A stretch of 64,000 bases of DNA from Stutzerimonas stutzeri (GTDB taxonomy: Bacteria > Pseudomonadota > Gammaproteobacteria > Pseudomonadales > Pseudomonadaceae), in contig NZ_JAMOIC010000006.1 of NCBI RefSeq assembly GCF_024448895.1, positions 124,001-188,000 on the forward strand, read 5' to 3'. A program made the translations under genes and the position numbers. This document shows positions 30,011 through 40,042 of the stretch, in pieces. The notes beneath the pieces are model-generated. The model searched no databases, was not told the origin of the DNA, and worked only from the letters and a program-made list of their open reading frames with translations. Each line of letters starts with the position of its first letter. The first letter of the stretch is position 1.

Positions 30011-30325
30011 ATGAGCAACGTCGACGAAACCATCCAGGGTATGAAGGCCAAGTTCAATCCAAGTGCTGCGGCCGGCCTGGACCTGGTTTTCCAGTTCAAC
30101 ATCACCGATGCCGAAAATTACTATCTGGTCGTTAAGGACGGCACCTGCGATTTCCATAAAGGCGAGTCCGCCGATGCCAACGTTACACTGATCATGGACA
30201 GCGAAACCATGCAAGGCGTCATCAGCGGCGAGACTGACGGTATGCAGGCATTCATGGCCGGAAAGCTGCGCGCTGAAGGTGACATGATGCTCGCGTTGAA
30301 ATTGAGCGAACTGTTTCCAGCCTGA
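30011..30325 (+). CDS. SCP2 sterol-binding domain protein
   Basis: The 104-residue protein is a stand-alone SCP2 domain: early VDETIQGMKAKFNPSAA, then VLFQF-type strands, and the late helix GVISGETDGMQAFMAGKLRAEGD typical of the lipid-binding tunnel. Such proteins bind fatty acyl chains, acyl-CoA or hydrophobic ligands in the cytosol. ATG 30011 was chosen because AAGGGA precedes it; an upstream frame starts at 29975. A good terminator follows directly. With the neighbouring phosphotransferase and SDR it probably serves lipid metabolism. Confidence 0.93.
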   Translation: MSNVDETIQGMKAKFNPSAAAGLDLVFQFNITDAENYYLVVKDGTCDFHKGESADANVTLIMDSETMQGVISGETDGMQAFMAGKLRAEGDMMLALKLSELFPA

Positions 30326-30341
30326 TTGTCAGGTGCTAAAG

Positions 30342-30374
30342 AAAGACCGAAGTCCTGCGACTTCGGTTTTTTTA
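30342..30374 (+). terminator. Rho-independent terminator after the SCP2 gene
   Basis: ACCGAAGTC (30346-30354) pairs with GACTTCGGT (30359-30367) around CTGC, followed by seven T. Confidence 0.95.
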
Positions 30375-30566
30375 TGCGCTTTTTTAATGATTTTCGAGCA
30401 TCAAGCAGCTTGATCACCCGGCAACACCCTGACCAATAACAGCCAAGTTTGCTTGGTCTGTCGTGGGCACACGATTAGATTTACCAGCGCCGTATGGTTC
30501 GTCGGCGCTTCGCGCGATAACAGCGACACCGGCTAACCAAAGCACCGATTATAAGAAGGGATAAGC

Positions 30567-31634
30567 ATGGCGCTAACAGATCAGACCAGCCACGTACGGG
30601 CCGGTGAAGAGCTGCCTACCGAGGTCATCGACCAGTATTTGAAAGCCCATATCTCAAGGCTAAGCGGCAGTCCGAATATTTCTCAGTTCCCGGGTGGCGC
30701 ATCGAATCTGACCTATTTGCTGGAGTACCCGAGCCAGGAGCTGGTACTTCGGCGGCCTCCTTTTGGCCACAAAGCAAAATCCGCCCATGATATGGGCCGC
30801 GAATATCGAATTCTCAATCAGCTAAATGCAGGCTTCCCGTATTGCCCGAAGGCCTACGTGCATTGCACCGACGAGGCGCTGATCGGAGCGGAGTTCTATG
30901 TCATGGAGCGCGTCAAGGGCATCATTCTTCGAGAAGACATGCCTGCAGAGCTTGGCTTCAGCGCCGGCCAGACCACCGCGCTATGCAAGAGCTTCATCGA
31001 CAAGTTCGTGGAACTGCACAACGTTGACTACAAGGCCTGCGGTCTTGGCGATCTGGGCAAGCCCGAGGGCTACGTACAGCGCCAGATAGAAGGCTGGATA
31101 GATCGCTACGAGCGCGCAGCGACCTCCGATGCGCCCGGCTGGGCACCGGTCAAAGAGTGGCTACGGGACAAGATGCCCGAGGATCACCCCAAGCCCGGTA
31201 TCGTCCATAACGACTACCGTCTCGACAACGTCATTCTCAACCCGGATAACCCGATGGAAATCATCGGCGTGCTGGATTGGGAGATGACTACGATCGGTGA
31301 TCCCCTGATGGATCTCGGTAATACGCTCGCCTACTGGATCGAAGCGACTGATCCCGCCCCGATGCAACTGATCCGCAGGCAGCCCAGTAACGCGCCAGGC
31401 ATGCTTACGCGTCAGCAGTTCGTCGAGTACTACGCCGAGCAGGCAGGTATCCGTATCGACAACTTCGACTACTACTACACCTATGGCCTGTTTCGGCTGG
31501 CGGCAATTGTTCAGCAGATCTATTACCGGTATTTCCACGGCCAGACCCAGGACAAACGATTCGCTAAATTCGTGCAAATGAATGCCCTGCTTGAGCAGGT
31601 AAGCCTGCACGTCATCAACAATTCGAAGCTGTAA
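30567..31634 (+). CDS. Aminoglycoside phosphotransferase-family kinase-like protein (ACAD10/11-type)
   Basis: The 355-residue protein has the APH kinase fold. The catalytic loop is HNDYRLDN (residues 214-221, D216 as base), and the metal-binding DWE follows about 20 residues later (VLDWEMTTIGDPLMDLG). The family resembles the N-terminal kinase domain of ACAD10/ACAD11, which phosphorylates 4-hydroxyacyl-CoA during hydroxy-fatty-acid catabolism; this activity is inferred, not shown. AAGGGA precedes the ATG. The SDR gene follows after 26 bases, and they probably form an operon in fatty-acid degradation. Confidence 0.9.
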   Translation: MALTDQTSHVRAGEELPTEVIDQYLKAHISRLSGSPNISQFPGGASNLTYLLEYPSQELVLRRPPFGHKAKSAHDMGREYRILNQLNAGFPYCPKAYVHCTDEALIGAEFYVMERVKGIILREDMPAELGFSAGQTTALCKSFIDKFVELHNVDYKACGLGDLGKPEGYVQRQIEGWIDRYERAATSDAPGWAPVKEWLRDKMPEDHPKPGIVHNDYRLDNVILNPDNPMEIIGVLDWEMTTIGDPLMDLGNTLAYWIEATDPAPMQLIRRQPSNAPGMLTRQQFVEYYAEQAGIRIDNFDYYYTYGLFRLAAIVQQIYYRYFHGQTQDKRFAKFVQMNALLEQVSLHVINNSKL

Positions 31635-31660
31635 GACAGCTCACCATAAGGAATCGCCCC

Positions 31661-32428
31661 ATGAGCAAGACCAATCTATTCGATCTCGACGGCAAGATCG
31701 CCTTCGTCTCCGGAGCCAGCCGTGGTATTGGAGAAGCGATCGCCAAGCTTCTGGCCCAGCAAGGCGCGCACGTAATCGTCTCCAGCCGCAAAATCGATGG
31801 CTGTCAGGCTGTTGCGGATGCAATCGTCGCAGCGGGTGGAAAGGCCACTGCGGTGGCCTGTCATATTGGCGAGCTGGAGCAAATCCAGGCGGTCTTTGCC
31901 CAGATCCGTGAGCAGTTCGGCCGACTGGATATCCTGGTCAACAACGCAGCTACCAACCCACAGTTCTGCCATATCCTGGATACCGATGCTTCTGCATTTC
32001 AGAAGACTGTCGACGTGAACATCCGTGGCTACTTCTTCATGTCGGTCGAAGCGGGCAAGCTGATGCGTGAGCACGGCGGCGGCAGCATCATCAACGTTGC
32101 ATCCATCAACGGTGTAACGCCGGGCAATTTCCAGGGTATCTATTCGGTCACCAAGGCAGCAGTCATCAACATGACTAAGGCGTTCGCCAAGGAATGCGCT
32201 GCTCAAGGCATTCGATGCAATGCGCTGTTACCGGGCTTGACGGATACCAAGTTCGCTTCGGCGCTGGTCAAGAACGACTCTATTCGCGAAGAAGCTCTGC
32301 GCCATATCCCACTGCACCGGGTCGCCGATCCAAGCGAAATGGCCGGAGCTGTGCTCTATCTCGCCAGCGACGCATCGAGCTACACCACTGGGTTGTCGCT
32401 CAATGTGGATGGCGGCTATCTCGCCTGA
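31661..32428 (+). CDS. Short-chain dehydrogenase/reductase
   Basis: The 255-residue classical SDR has the nucleotide motif SGASRGIG (17-24), NNAA (94-97) and the catalytic S148, Y161 and K165 (YSVTK). The cofactor preference is unclear: the segment after the second strand is SSRK, which often suggests NADP(H). The substrate is unknown; its context with an APH-type kinase and an SCP2 protein points to acyl or hydroxyacyl compounds. It ends just before a long terminator hairpin. Confidence 0.94.
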   Translation: MSKTNLFDLDGKIAFVSGASRGIGEAIAKLLAQQGAHVIVSSRKIDGCQAVADAIVAAGGKATAVACHIGELEQIQAVFAQIREQFGRLDILVNNAATNPQFCHILDTDASAFQKTVDVNIRGYFFMSVEAGKLMREHGGGSIINVASINGVTPGNFQGIYSVTKAAVINMTKAFAKECAAQGIRCNALLPGLTDTKFASALVKNDSIREEALRHIPLHRVADPSEMAGAVLYLASDASSYTTGLSLNVDGGYLA

Positions 32429-32440
32429 GTAGTCCATACG

Positions 32441-32475
32441 AAGAAAGGGAACCCTCGGGTTCCCTTTCTTGTTTC
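32441..32475. terminator. Terminator hairpin between SDR gene and convergent hypothetical
   Basis: A perfect 13-base-pair stem (32441-32453 with 32458-32470) closes on CTCG. Each side carries a short AAGAAA/TTTCTT flank, so it may serve the SDR gene and the opposing gene alike. Confidence 0.85.
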
Positions 32476-32506
32476 AGCGCTTCTTGTTTCAGCACCAAGG
32501 GCCATG

Positions 32507-33154
32507 TTACCAGTCCTTCAACGCTCGCTCGGCTGCAGCGTTTGCCGGCTTGGCCAGCAGTCCCGTCGGCGCCATCTCGACCTTGTATTCGGCACCATCG
32601 GCAATCGGCAGAAAACTGACGCGTCGCGGCTGCGCCTCGATCAGCAGTGGTGTGCACTGACAACTCTGCAACCAACGCCAGAAGTCGACTCCCGCTCGAC
32701 TGTTCGCCAGTGCTACGTTGGGATGCCGCAGATGATCTTGTTGCTCGACAGCGAGGTAGCGACCAGAGAGTTTCTCCAACCGATAGCCGGGCTCGAGCCC
32801 TATCAAGGTTGCGATGCCTTTCCAATGCAGCGCGCGTAGATCGAGCTGCCACAGATCGCCTTCCAGCGTAACGAAGCGAACCTTCTGCCCCTCCTCCATC
32901 CTCACCTGATACCGCTGCTGCCCATCGGCTTTGAAGGACAGCGAGACCAGCGGCGTGCCGATCTTGAGAGGCTGGTAGGTTGTAAGGTCCCAGGCGATCA
33001 GCCCGACCAGAGCGGCTAACCCCAGGACCAGCATTCCAAAGGTGCCGCGCAACCAGCCGAGCAGCCAGTGCCCACCAGCCAGCATACGCACCGCGATCAA
33101 CGCAGTGAGCAGCGCAACTAGCGCGACAACCACCGCAAGCCCCAGATATTGCAT
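32507..33154 (-). CDS. Two-helix membrane protein of unknown function
   Basis: The 215-residue product has two membrane helices near the N-terminus (about 3-23 and 36-55), then a large extracytoplasmic or cytosolic beta-rich domain. That domain contains LKIGTPLVSLSFKADGQQRYQVRM and PLLIEAQPRRVSFLPIADGAEYKVEM. I recall a similar Pseudomonas protein labelled as a cation/multidrug efflux pump, but nothing in this sequence supports transport. ATG 33154 has GAAGG about six bases upstream; an upstream ATG adds five residues. It is convergent with the SDR gene. Confidence 0.75.
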   Translation of the reverse strand: MQYLGLAVVVALVALLTALIAVRMLAGGHWLLGWLRGTFGMLVLGLAALVGLIAWDLTTYQPLKIGTPLVSLSFKADGQQRYQVRMEEGQKVRFVTLEGDLWQLDLRALHWKGIATLIGLEPGYRLEKLSGRYLAVEQQDHLRHPNVALANSRAGVDFWRWLQSCQCTPLLIEAQPRRVSFLPIADGAEYKVEMAPTGLLAKPANAAAERALKDW

Positions 33155-33366
33155 TGACCGCCTTCCCAATTAATACGACGGCCCATTATCGGTAGCGTAT
33201 CGGAGCCCAGCCACAGCAAGTTCAGAACACTGGAGACGAGTCGACATTCTGCTTTCGCAACGTATGTCCGACGTTGATTGATGCAAATCACGCTACGGCG
33301 ATTGGCTTGTGGGTGCGCCACCGGCATTATGCTTCGCTGTTCTGCCCTCTCGTCTTGAGTCGCTGT

Positions 33367-34149
33367 ATGCCGATCTTTGAAGTTACCGCCGATCCGCTGG
33401 TTCTGATTGTGCTGATGCTCGTTGCCTTTCTGGCGGGCTTTATTGATGCAATTGCGGGTGGAGGCGGCCTCTTGACCCTGCCGGCATTGCTCACGGCTGG
33501 CCTGCCGCCTCACCTGGTCCTCGGCACAAACAAGCTGTGCGCAACCTTTGGTTCGGCCACGGCGAGTTTTACGTTCTACCGCAGAAAATTGTTCGATCCC
33601 AGGCAATGGCGATTCGCGTTGTTAGCTACGGCTATAGGTGCAGCGCTAGGCGCTGGACTTGCGCACTGGATCCCAGCTCACTGGCTTAATCAGATGCTGC
33701 CTCTGATCGTTTTCGGCTGTGGGCTTTATCTGCTGTTCAGTCGGACGCCGACCGCACCGAGAGGCGTAGGAGCGACGATTGGCCAGCGTCGGCAGTGGCC
33801 TCAGGGATTGGCGCTGGGTTTCTACGATGGCGTCGCGGGACCTGGCACTGGCGCGTTCTGGACGGTCAGCAACATGCTGCTTTATCCGGTGGATCTGCTT
33901 AGGGCCAGCGGCGTGGCGCGCAGTATGAACTTCGTCAGCAACGCCATGGCACTCACTGTATTCATCATCAGTGGGCAGGTTGCATGGGCATTGGGTATCG
34001 GAATGGGCCTCGCCTTGATGGCAGGCGCCTATCTTGGTGCGCGCACGGCGATACAGGGAGGCTCTAAGTTCATCCGGCCGATATTCATATCGGTGGTGTT
34101 GGTGCTTAGTTTGAGGCTAGCCTGGCAACACTGGTTCGGCACGGCCTAA
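33367..34149 (+). CDS. TauE/SafE (TSUP) family anion permease
   Basis: The 260-residue inner-membrane protein has seven to eight helices in two TSUP repeats. It carries the characteristic glycine-rich start [20 protein letters not shown] and, in the second repeat, [16 protein letters not shown]. Members export sulfite, sulfoacetate or other organosulfur compounds; the exact substrate cannot be read. ATG 33367 was selected as the start giving the usual N-terminus; the frame extends to 33274. The end overlaps the 3' end of nudC by 33 bases in opposite orientation. Confidence 0.93.
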   Translation: MPIFEVTADPLVLIVLMLVAFLAGFIDAIAGGGGLLTLPALLTAGLPPHLVLGTNKLCATFGSATASFTFYRRKLFDPRQWRFALLATAIGAALGAGLAHWIPAHWLNQMLPLIVFGCGLYLLFSRTPTAPRGVGATIGQRRQWPQGLALGFYDGVAGPGTGAFWTVSNMLLYPVDLLRASGVARSMNFVSNAMALTVFIISGQVAWALGIGMGLALMAGAYLGARTAIQGGSKFIRPIFISVVLVLSLRLAWQHWFGTA

Positions 34150-34950
34150 ACGCCTCGCCAGATACAGCTCGATCAGGTAGCGCGCGATGGATTTAGCAGC
34201 TGGCAATTGGGGTAGATCGTGAATCGAGAACCAGCCAGCGTCCTCAATCTCTTCAGGCTGCATGACGATTTCACCCGACGCATATTCGGCATGGAATCCA
34301 AGCATAAGGGAATGGGGAAATGGCCAACCCTGACTGCAGATATATTGCGGCTCATGGATCGACACTCCAACCTCTTCATTCACCTCACGGCGAACGCACT
34401 GTTCGACCGACTCTCCAGGCTCAACGAAGCCCGCCAACGTGCTGTAAACACCTGAGGCGAATCGAGGGGATCGAGCCAATAGCAACTCATCACCTCGGGT
34501 AACCAGAACGATCATGCTGGGTGATATACGGGGGTAATGATGAATGCCGCAACTGTCGCACTGCATCGCCCGCTCTGTTAGATGCTGCCGCATCCGATGC
34601 CCGCAGCTGCCGCAGAAACGATGGTGGTTGGCCCAGGTACCAATCTGAGCAGCAAACCCGAGCATTCGAAATCTGTCGGAATCCTCGTCCTGCATCATGA
34701 ACTGCCGCAGACCTTGCCACGCTGCGCCAGGCACTTCGACTGGGTGCGCAAGCTCAAGCAGGAATATCTGGTCACCGTCGAAGTAACCCAGCCCTTGTTC
34801 GCTCAACAGCGGTAGTTCGAGACGCTTCAGCCATGCCCTTGGAAAGAGCACTCCGCTCTCGTCGAACAGAAAGCCTTGCTGGCAATGCACTACCGCCCAC
34901 CCACCCTCACCGGCGGGATCAAGCAATGCAGGTTGCCAGCGAAGACTCAT
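34117..34950 (-). CDS. nudC: NAD(H)/RNA-cap pyrophosphohydrolase NudC
   Basis: The 277-residue enzyme hydrolyses NADH to NMNH and AMP and can remove NAD caps from RNA. The zinc ribbon is visible (C113, C116, C131, C134). The Nudix box G174-V196 has REVNEEVG with the metal-binding glutamates. The NADH-specific motif SQGWPFPHS follows, so this is NudC rather than a generic Nudix enzyme. Its ATG overlaps the fimL stop (TAATG), giving coupled translation. Its 3' end overlaps the opposing TSUP gene. Confidence 0.97.
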   Translation of the reverse strand: MSLRWQPALLDPAGEGGWAVVHCQQGFLFDESGVLFPRAWLKRLELPLLSEQGLGYFDGDQIFLLELAHPVEVPGAAWQGLRQFMMQDEDSDRFRMLGFAAQIGTWANHHRFCGSCGHRMRQHLTERAMQCDSCGIHHYPRISPSMIVLVTRGDELLLARSPRFASGVYSTLAGFVEPGESVEQCVRREVNEEVGVSIHEPQYICSQGWPFPHSLMLGFHAEYASGEIVMQPEEIEDAGWFSIHDLPQLPAAKSIARYLIELYLARRLGRAEPVLPG

Positions 34951-36632
34951 TAGGCCGCCACCGGAAGCCCCAGGGCTCGAACACTTTCAGTTGCGATGTC
35001 GAGGACGCTGATGCGCGAATCGTCGCGCCGCAATATCGCGCCGCCGTCTAGGTAGTACTCAAGACTGGTCAAGGCATCGGCCAGGGTTTCGAGCAATTGC
35101 TCCGGAGGCATCTGCACGCCTTCGAGCATCTGTTTCTGGATGAACTCCGCACAAGCGCCTATCAGTTCGGCAGCACGGTCTTGCTCAAGAAAACGGAGCC
35201 CGCCACGGACAGCCATCAGGCTGAAGGGGACGTTAGCCAGGTGCAGTTTTTCCCCATTGGATTCCAGATAAGCCGTGATAGCGCGCTTGGCGAGTGCGAG
35301 GCCGGCAGTCGCCTCACCGATAACCACGATGCAGGCTTCCGCAAGCTGATGGTTGGCAAAGGCTTCGGCTTCATGGCCGGGCTGTACAACCTGTGGCCGT
35401 GTTTCACGGCGCTCGCCGCGCTCCAGACTGGCCACCATGCTTTCGACGTAGAGGACAGCGTCAGCCAGCTTGAGCAGCGCCTGCGAGTCTGGGAGCTGCT
35501 CGAGACTCCAGCCTGAAACCACCGGGAGCTGCGCTTGCAAGTTGCTGGAAGCGGATGACAGTCCCACCATGCCCAGTGTCTTGGCAAGCTTGCCAAGAAG
35601 GCTATGCAGAGTCCCATACGACTCAGCCGGCGCCGTCTGACGCTCTATGAGATCAAGCAGATCCTTGAGGCTGGCCAGCTCTTCGCGGATGGCAGAGGAC
35701 AGCGAACGCATGACGGCTTGGCCAGGACCGGCCAGACGCTGCGATTCGTCCTCGAGCAGATGGTCGGTGAAAGGTAGCGAACCAAGCGAGAAGGTTTCCC
35801 GAACCTGTGTAGCCAGAGGGCCATTGCTTTCTGCAAGCGCAACCAGATAAAGCAACTCTTTCAGCAGCACCCGCGGCGGTTCATAGGCGGTGTTGCTGTA
35901 AAGCTGACGCAGCTCGCGATCCAGTCTTGAGAACAACTGTTTGCGAGACTGGCGCGGCAACAGCTGTCCATCCAACTGGGCTTCCAACGCTGCACTGCCC
36001 AGCCAGCACAGTCGTCCACCAGGGGTATTGGCAAACAGCAGATCAAGACGACTGAGCGCTCTGCCCATGAGCTTGAGACTTGCCTGAGCGTTATCCTCCC
36101 GAATGAATCCCAGCAAGCCGACCTGATACATCTGACGCAACCGGCGCGCTTCACTTGCGCGCACAGAAGGTTCGCGCACCGCTGCGGCAATCGGCGGGCG
36201 CAAATGATCTAGCCTGACGCTGAAGAAAAAGCTTTCGGGCAATGCCGACTGAGCACTGACACGCCGCAGGGCATTGATTGGCGGCAAAAGCAGCTCGGGC
36301 ATTTCCTGGCGACTGGCGTCAACACTTTCCAGGTAGCGCCCGAGCACATAAAGCGCATTGCTCAGCGCTGCCAGCTGGCTGTCTCGCTCTTCGCCTGCAC
36401 CGACGGGGATATCTGTCGCCAGTTGTAAAATTTCCTGCGCGAGCAGTTCTGCACCAGTCAACTCTATGAGTCGCAAGGTGCCGCGAACCTGCTTGAGGTT
36501 TTCAACGGCCTGCTGCAACAGGCTGCCGTTGTTTCGGTCGATGATGAAATGCTCGAGACTCTGCTCGGCTTCCTCCATGGTTGCGAAAAGCTCATCGCGG
36601 ACCAGGCTCAGTGAAGTAGCTCCAGTAACCAT
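34950..36632 (-). CDS. fimL: FimL-like regulator of type IV pilus and virulence signalling
   Basis: The 560-residue protein is soluble and nearly all helical, with Hpt-like helical bundles ([21 protein letters not shown] and later repeats) but no clear phosphorylatable HxxKG histidine. In Pseudomonas aeruginosa, FimL is a 556-residue relative of the ChpA N-terminus that raises cAMP by activating CyaB and is needed for twitching. The assignment rests on the length, the sequence character and the nudC neighbour; no catalytic motif is diagnostic. The last codon overlaps the nudC start by one base. Confidence 0.85.
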   Translation of the reverse strand: MVTGATSLSLVRDELFATMEEAEQSLEHFIIDRNNGSLLQQAVENLKQVRGTLRLIELTGAELLAQEILQLATDIPVGAGEERDSQLAALSNALYVLGRYLESVDASRQEMPELLLPPINALRRVSAQSALPESFFFSVRLDHLRPPIAAAVREPSVRASEARRLRQMYQVGLLGFIREDNAQASLKLMGRALSRLDLLFANTPGGRLCWLGSAALEAQLDGQLLPRQSRKQLFSRLDRELRQLYSNTAYEPPRVLLKELLYLVALAESNGPLATQVRETFSLGSLPFTDHLLEDESQRLAGPGQAVMRSLSSAIREELASLKDLLDLIERQTAPAESYGTLHSLLGKLAKTLGMVGLSSASSNLQAQLPVVSGWSLEQLPDSQALLKLADAVLYVESMVASLERGERRETRPQVVQPGHEAEAFANHQLAEACIVVIGEATAGLALAKRAITAYLESNGEKLHLANVPFSLMAVRGGLRFLEQDRAAELIGACAEFIQKQMLEGVQMPPEQLLETLADALTSLEYYLDGGAILRRDDSRISVLDIATESVRALGLPVAA

Positions 36633-36669
36633 GCCTAGCGCGCCTCCCGCGCAACGTTCAAATAATGCA

Positions 36670-37482
36670 TCAGTCAGCGAAGTCCGGTTTCTGTTTGCTC
36701 ATATGGGCAGCCATGGCGACCTTGAGGTCTGCTGACTGAAGCATTGCCGCATTCCAGGTAGCGATGTACTCCAATCCATCGTCCACTCTGTGATCGCGCA
36801 TGTAACGGATCATCTCCTTGGTACCGCGAATTGCCACGGGTGACTTCGCTGCGATGTCTGCGGCCAGCGCGGAAACAGCAGCCGTAAGCGCTGCCTGATC
36901 GGCATAGGCCCGGTTGACCAGCCCGATGGCCTGCGCTTCCTGCCCTTCGACGGTACGGCCGGTATAGGCCAGTTCACGCATCATTCCATCACCGATGATT
37001 CTCGGTAAGCGCTGCAGCGTTCCAACGTCCGCCGCCATGCCCATGTCGATTTCCTTGATGGAAAACTGAGCATCAAGGGTGCAGTAACGCATGTCGCATG
37101 CTGCGATCAAGTCGATCGCACCACCAATGCAATATCCCTGGATTGCAGCGATAACCGGCTTGCGACAGTTATCGACAGCATTGAACGAGGCTTGGAGCTT
37201 GAGAATCTGGCGGCGCAATCGTTCGGCGTTACGTCCGACGTCAGGTCCCATCTGGGTAGCAGCTTGAGCCAGCAACTGCAGGTCGATACCTGCGGAGAAA
37301 TGCTTGCCCTCGCCGGTTAACAGCACGACCCGAATCTCATCGGTATCGTCGATCCATTGGAAGATCTCGACGATCTCGCTCCAGAACGCGGCGTTCATGG
37401 CATTGACCTTGTCGGGCCGATTGATCGCCACATGGGCGACCTTATCCTTCAGCTCCACTCGGAATGCTTGGTATTCAGTCAC
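36670..37482 (-). CDS. Enoyl-CoA hydratase/isomerase family, dienoyl-CoA isomerase-like
   Basis: The 270-residue crotonase-fold enzyme has the oxyanion hole segments GKHFSAGIDL and GYCIGGAIDLI. Three acidic residues line up with those of the ECH1 dienoyl-CoA isomerase: the aspartate in GGAIDLIAACD, and the glutamate and aspartate in KEIDMGMAADVGTLQRLP. That suggests Delta3,5-Delta2,4-dienoyl-CoA isomerase activity for oxidation of unsaturated fatty acids with double bonds at odd positions. It is not part of an obvious beta-oxidation operon. The start is the natural family N-terminus. Confidence 0.9.
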   Translation of the reverse strand: MTEYQAFRVELKDKVAHVAINRPDKVNAMNAAFWSEIVEIFQWIDDTDEIRVVLLTGEGKHFSAGIDLQLLAQAATQMGPDVGRNAERLRRQILKLQASFNAVDNCRKPVIAAIQGYCIGGAIDLIAACDMRYCTLDAQFSIKEIDMGMAADVGTLQRLPRIIGDGMMRELAYTGRTVEGQEAQAIGLVNRAYADQAALTAAVSALAADIAAKSPVAIRGTKEMIRYMRDHRVDDGLEYIATWNAAMLQSADLKVAMAAHMSKQKPDFAD

Positions 37483-37676
37483 GCTATCATCCTCGACAGC
37501 CGAGGCACCAAAGTGCCAGAAACAAGATGGACAGGCCCCGCAAGGGGGACTGCTCTCAGCCGAGCAACTATAGCAACAGCCTGATGAAAGTCGATGCGGG
37601 ACGTTGTGATGCAGCCCACGACCTCGCGCATCATCGGCTTTGACAACCGCATTAACGGCCCCCGCCAGTCGCTGGC

Positions 37677-39929
37677 TTAGCTTTCAAGGATGCAATCGAC
37701 GGTATACCTGGCCCCGTCGGGGTGATCCTCATGCTGCAAACCATGAACATCGGCATCGAAACCCGGGAACTGCTCGGCGAAACGCTGTGCGAAGGCAAGG
37801 TAATCGAGGATGGACCGGGTCTCAGGCGTGAATCGTTCGCCGGGCATGATCAGTGGAATACCAGGCGGATACGGCACAAGCATGACCGCAGCAATACGGC
37901 CTTCGAGCGCCTCGATCGGGACCGCCTCCACTTCACCCCTGACCAATTTGTCGTATGCATCAGCCGGCTTCAAGGCCAGCGCCGGTAACGCTGTGTACAT
38001 CCGACGCATGGCTTTTGCCGTCGCGTTCTCTCGATAGCAATCGTGTAAGGAATCACACAGATCTTTCAGTCCCATGCTGACGTATCGATTTCCTCCCGCC
38101 TGAACGACGGTAGGCAGTGCATCGCATAAGGGCACGTTACTGTCGTAATGCCTTTTGAATTCCAGCAACTCAGTGAGCAACGTGCTCCATTTTCCTTTGG
38201 TGATCCCCATGGAGAACAGCACCAGGATCGAGTACAGCCCTGTCTTTTCGACAACAAGCCCCCGCTCCCAGAGAAACTTGCTGACGACCGCGGCAGGGAT
38301 GCCCCGCTCACCCAGTTTCCCCCCGGCAGTGAGCCCCGGCGTGACCAGCGTGACCTTGATCGGATCGAGCAGTACATAGTCGTCCGCGACGTCACCGAAA
38401 CCATGCCAGTCCGCTTCCGGCTCTAGCAGCCAATCGTTCGTGATCAGTTCATCAGTACCTTCCGCCGCGGGCGGCTGCCAGATGCTAAACCACCAGTCAT
38501 CCGGCGCCAGATGCTGCCGCAGGTTGGCCAGAGCACGGCGAAAGCTCAAGGCTTCATCGAACGTTTCCTGGATCAACGAGCGGCCTGCCGGCCCTTCCAT
38601 CATGGCTGACGCAACGTCCAGCGAAGCCAGAATGCCGTACTGTGGTGAGGTCGAGATATGCATCATGAACGCCTCATTGAAGCGATCACGATCGAGCTGC
38701 CGCTGTTCACTGTCGAGCACATGGATCATGGAAGCCTGGCTGAAAGCGGCGAGAACCTTGTGCGTCGAATGGGTTGTGAAGACCAGCGGACCCTGCTCAC
38801 GGGTATCCATCCCATAGCGCCCGTCGTAGAACTCGTGAAAGGCAGCGTAGGCATACCAGGCCTCATCGAAATGCAGCACATCGACACTGTTTCCAAGGGT
38901 CCGCTTGATCAGATTGGCGTTGTAGCAAAGGCCGTCATAAGTGGAATTGGTGACCACGGCGAGCCTGACCCGCGACGTCCTGCCCCGCGCCAGGGGATTA
39001 GCGTCGATCTTGGCCTGGATTGATTCCGGTGAGAATTCCTCAAGCGGAATTGGCCCGATGATTCCGAGCTCGTTACGCGACGGCGTCAGATATAGCGGGA
39101 TCGCGCCGGTCATGATGATGGAGTGCAATATCGACTTGTGGCAGTTGCGGTCCACCAGTACCAAGTCGTCCCGCGCGACCATCGAATGCCAGACGATCTT
39201 GTTGGCCGTGGAGGTGCCATTGATCACGAAGAACGTATGGTCTGCACCAAAATTGCGAGCAGCGCGCGCTTCGGCCGCGGCCAGCGGGCCGGTGTGGTCG
39301 AGCAGTGAGCCAAGCTCCGGCACCGACACAGACAGATCCGAACGAAGGGTATTTTCGCCAAAGAACTGGTGGAAGGCTTGGCCAACCGGGCTTTTTCGAA
39401 AGGCCACGCCACCGCCGTGGCCGGGAGTGTGCCAGGAATAGTTCGAGTCGCCAGTGTGCTGCACCAGCGCACGAAAGAACGGCGGAAGCAGACCATCAAG
39501 ATAGCTGCGCGCCGCCCTGGCTACCTGCCGCGCCAGGAAGGGCACGGTGTCTTCGAACAGATAAAGCAGCCCGCGCAGCTCGTTCAGATCAGCCATCGCC
39601 TCGGCAGGAGCATTCTCGATGGTGATCTGTTCGCCTAACGCGAAGATAGGCAGCTGAGGAGCGCGTCGACGTGCGACCCGGATCAGCCCTACGACGTCCT
39701 GCAACAACCGTTGATTTTCACCAGCGCCTTCGGCGGCAACCAGAATGCAAGCCAGCCCGTGATGGGTAGAAGCAACGATACGTCCTTCGGCGGCACTGCC
39801 AGTGGGGAGGATATGAAAGCCATCCCGCTCGAGCTCGGCAGCAATTTCACGCACTCGCTCACCGGCGACGGTGTCGGCCTTGATGTCGCGATGAACGATG
39901 AGGATGGGGAATTTGAGGTCTTTGTACAT
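37677..39929 (-). CDS. ldcA: Lysine/ornithine/arginine decarboxylase family, likely lysine decarboxylase LdcA
   Basis: The 750-residue PLP enzyme has the N-terminal wing domain (ILIVHRDIKADTVAGERV), the core with the Schiff-base lysine near residue 391 (THSTHKVLAAFSQ), and the C-terminal domain. Length and N-terminus fit LdcA of Pseudomonas (751 residues), which makes cadaverine from lysine. Closely related arginine and ornithine decarboxylases have the same fold, so the substrate remains an inference. ATG 39929 has AGGA nearby; the frame extends to 39953. It stands alone, with about 190 bases between its stop side and the enoyl hydratase gene. Confidence 0.88.
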   Translation of the reverse strand: MYKDLKFPILIVHRDIKADTVAGERVREIAAELERDGFHILPTGSAAEGRIVASTHHGLACILVAAEGAGENQRLLQDVVGLIRVARRRAPQLPIFALGEQITIENAPAEAMADLNELRGLLYLFEDTVPFLARQVARAARSYLDGLLPPFFRALVQHTGDSNYSWHTPGHGGGVAFRKSPVGQAFHQFFGENTLRSDLSVSVPELGSLLDHTGPLAAAEARAARNFGADHTFFVINGTSTANKIVWHSMVARDDLVLVDRNCHKSILHSIIMTGAIPLYLTPSRNELGIIGPIPLEEFSPESIQAKIDANPLARGRTSRVRLAVVTNSTYDGLCYNANLIKRTLGNSVDVLHFDEAWYAYAAFHEFYDGRYGMDTREQGPLVFTTHSTHKVLAAFSQASMIHVLDSEQRQLDRDRFNEAFMMHISTSPQYGILASLDVASAMMEGPAGRSLIQETFDEALSFRRALANLRQHLAPDDWWFSIWQPPAAEGTDELITNDWLLEPEADWHGFGDVADDYVLLDPIKVTLVTPGLTAGGKLGERGIPAAVVSKFLWERGLVVEKTGLYSILVLFSMGITKGKWSTLLTELLEFKRHYDSNVPLCDALPTVVQAGGNRYVSMGLKDLCDSLHDCYRENATAKAMRRMYTALPALALKPADAYDKLVRGEVEAVPIEALEGRIAAVMLVPYPPGIPLIMPGERFTPETRSILDYLAFAQRFAEQFPGFDADVHGLQHEDHPDGARYTVDCILES

Positions 39930-40042
39930 GGGCGCTTCCTGGAGGCGTTCCACCCCAGCGTAGAACCTCCGCCCTCAAGCTCCAAGCGCGAAATATGATT
40001 TGCGCCTTGCTGATGCGGGGCATGCAGCCCCGCAATGAGAAT

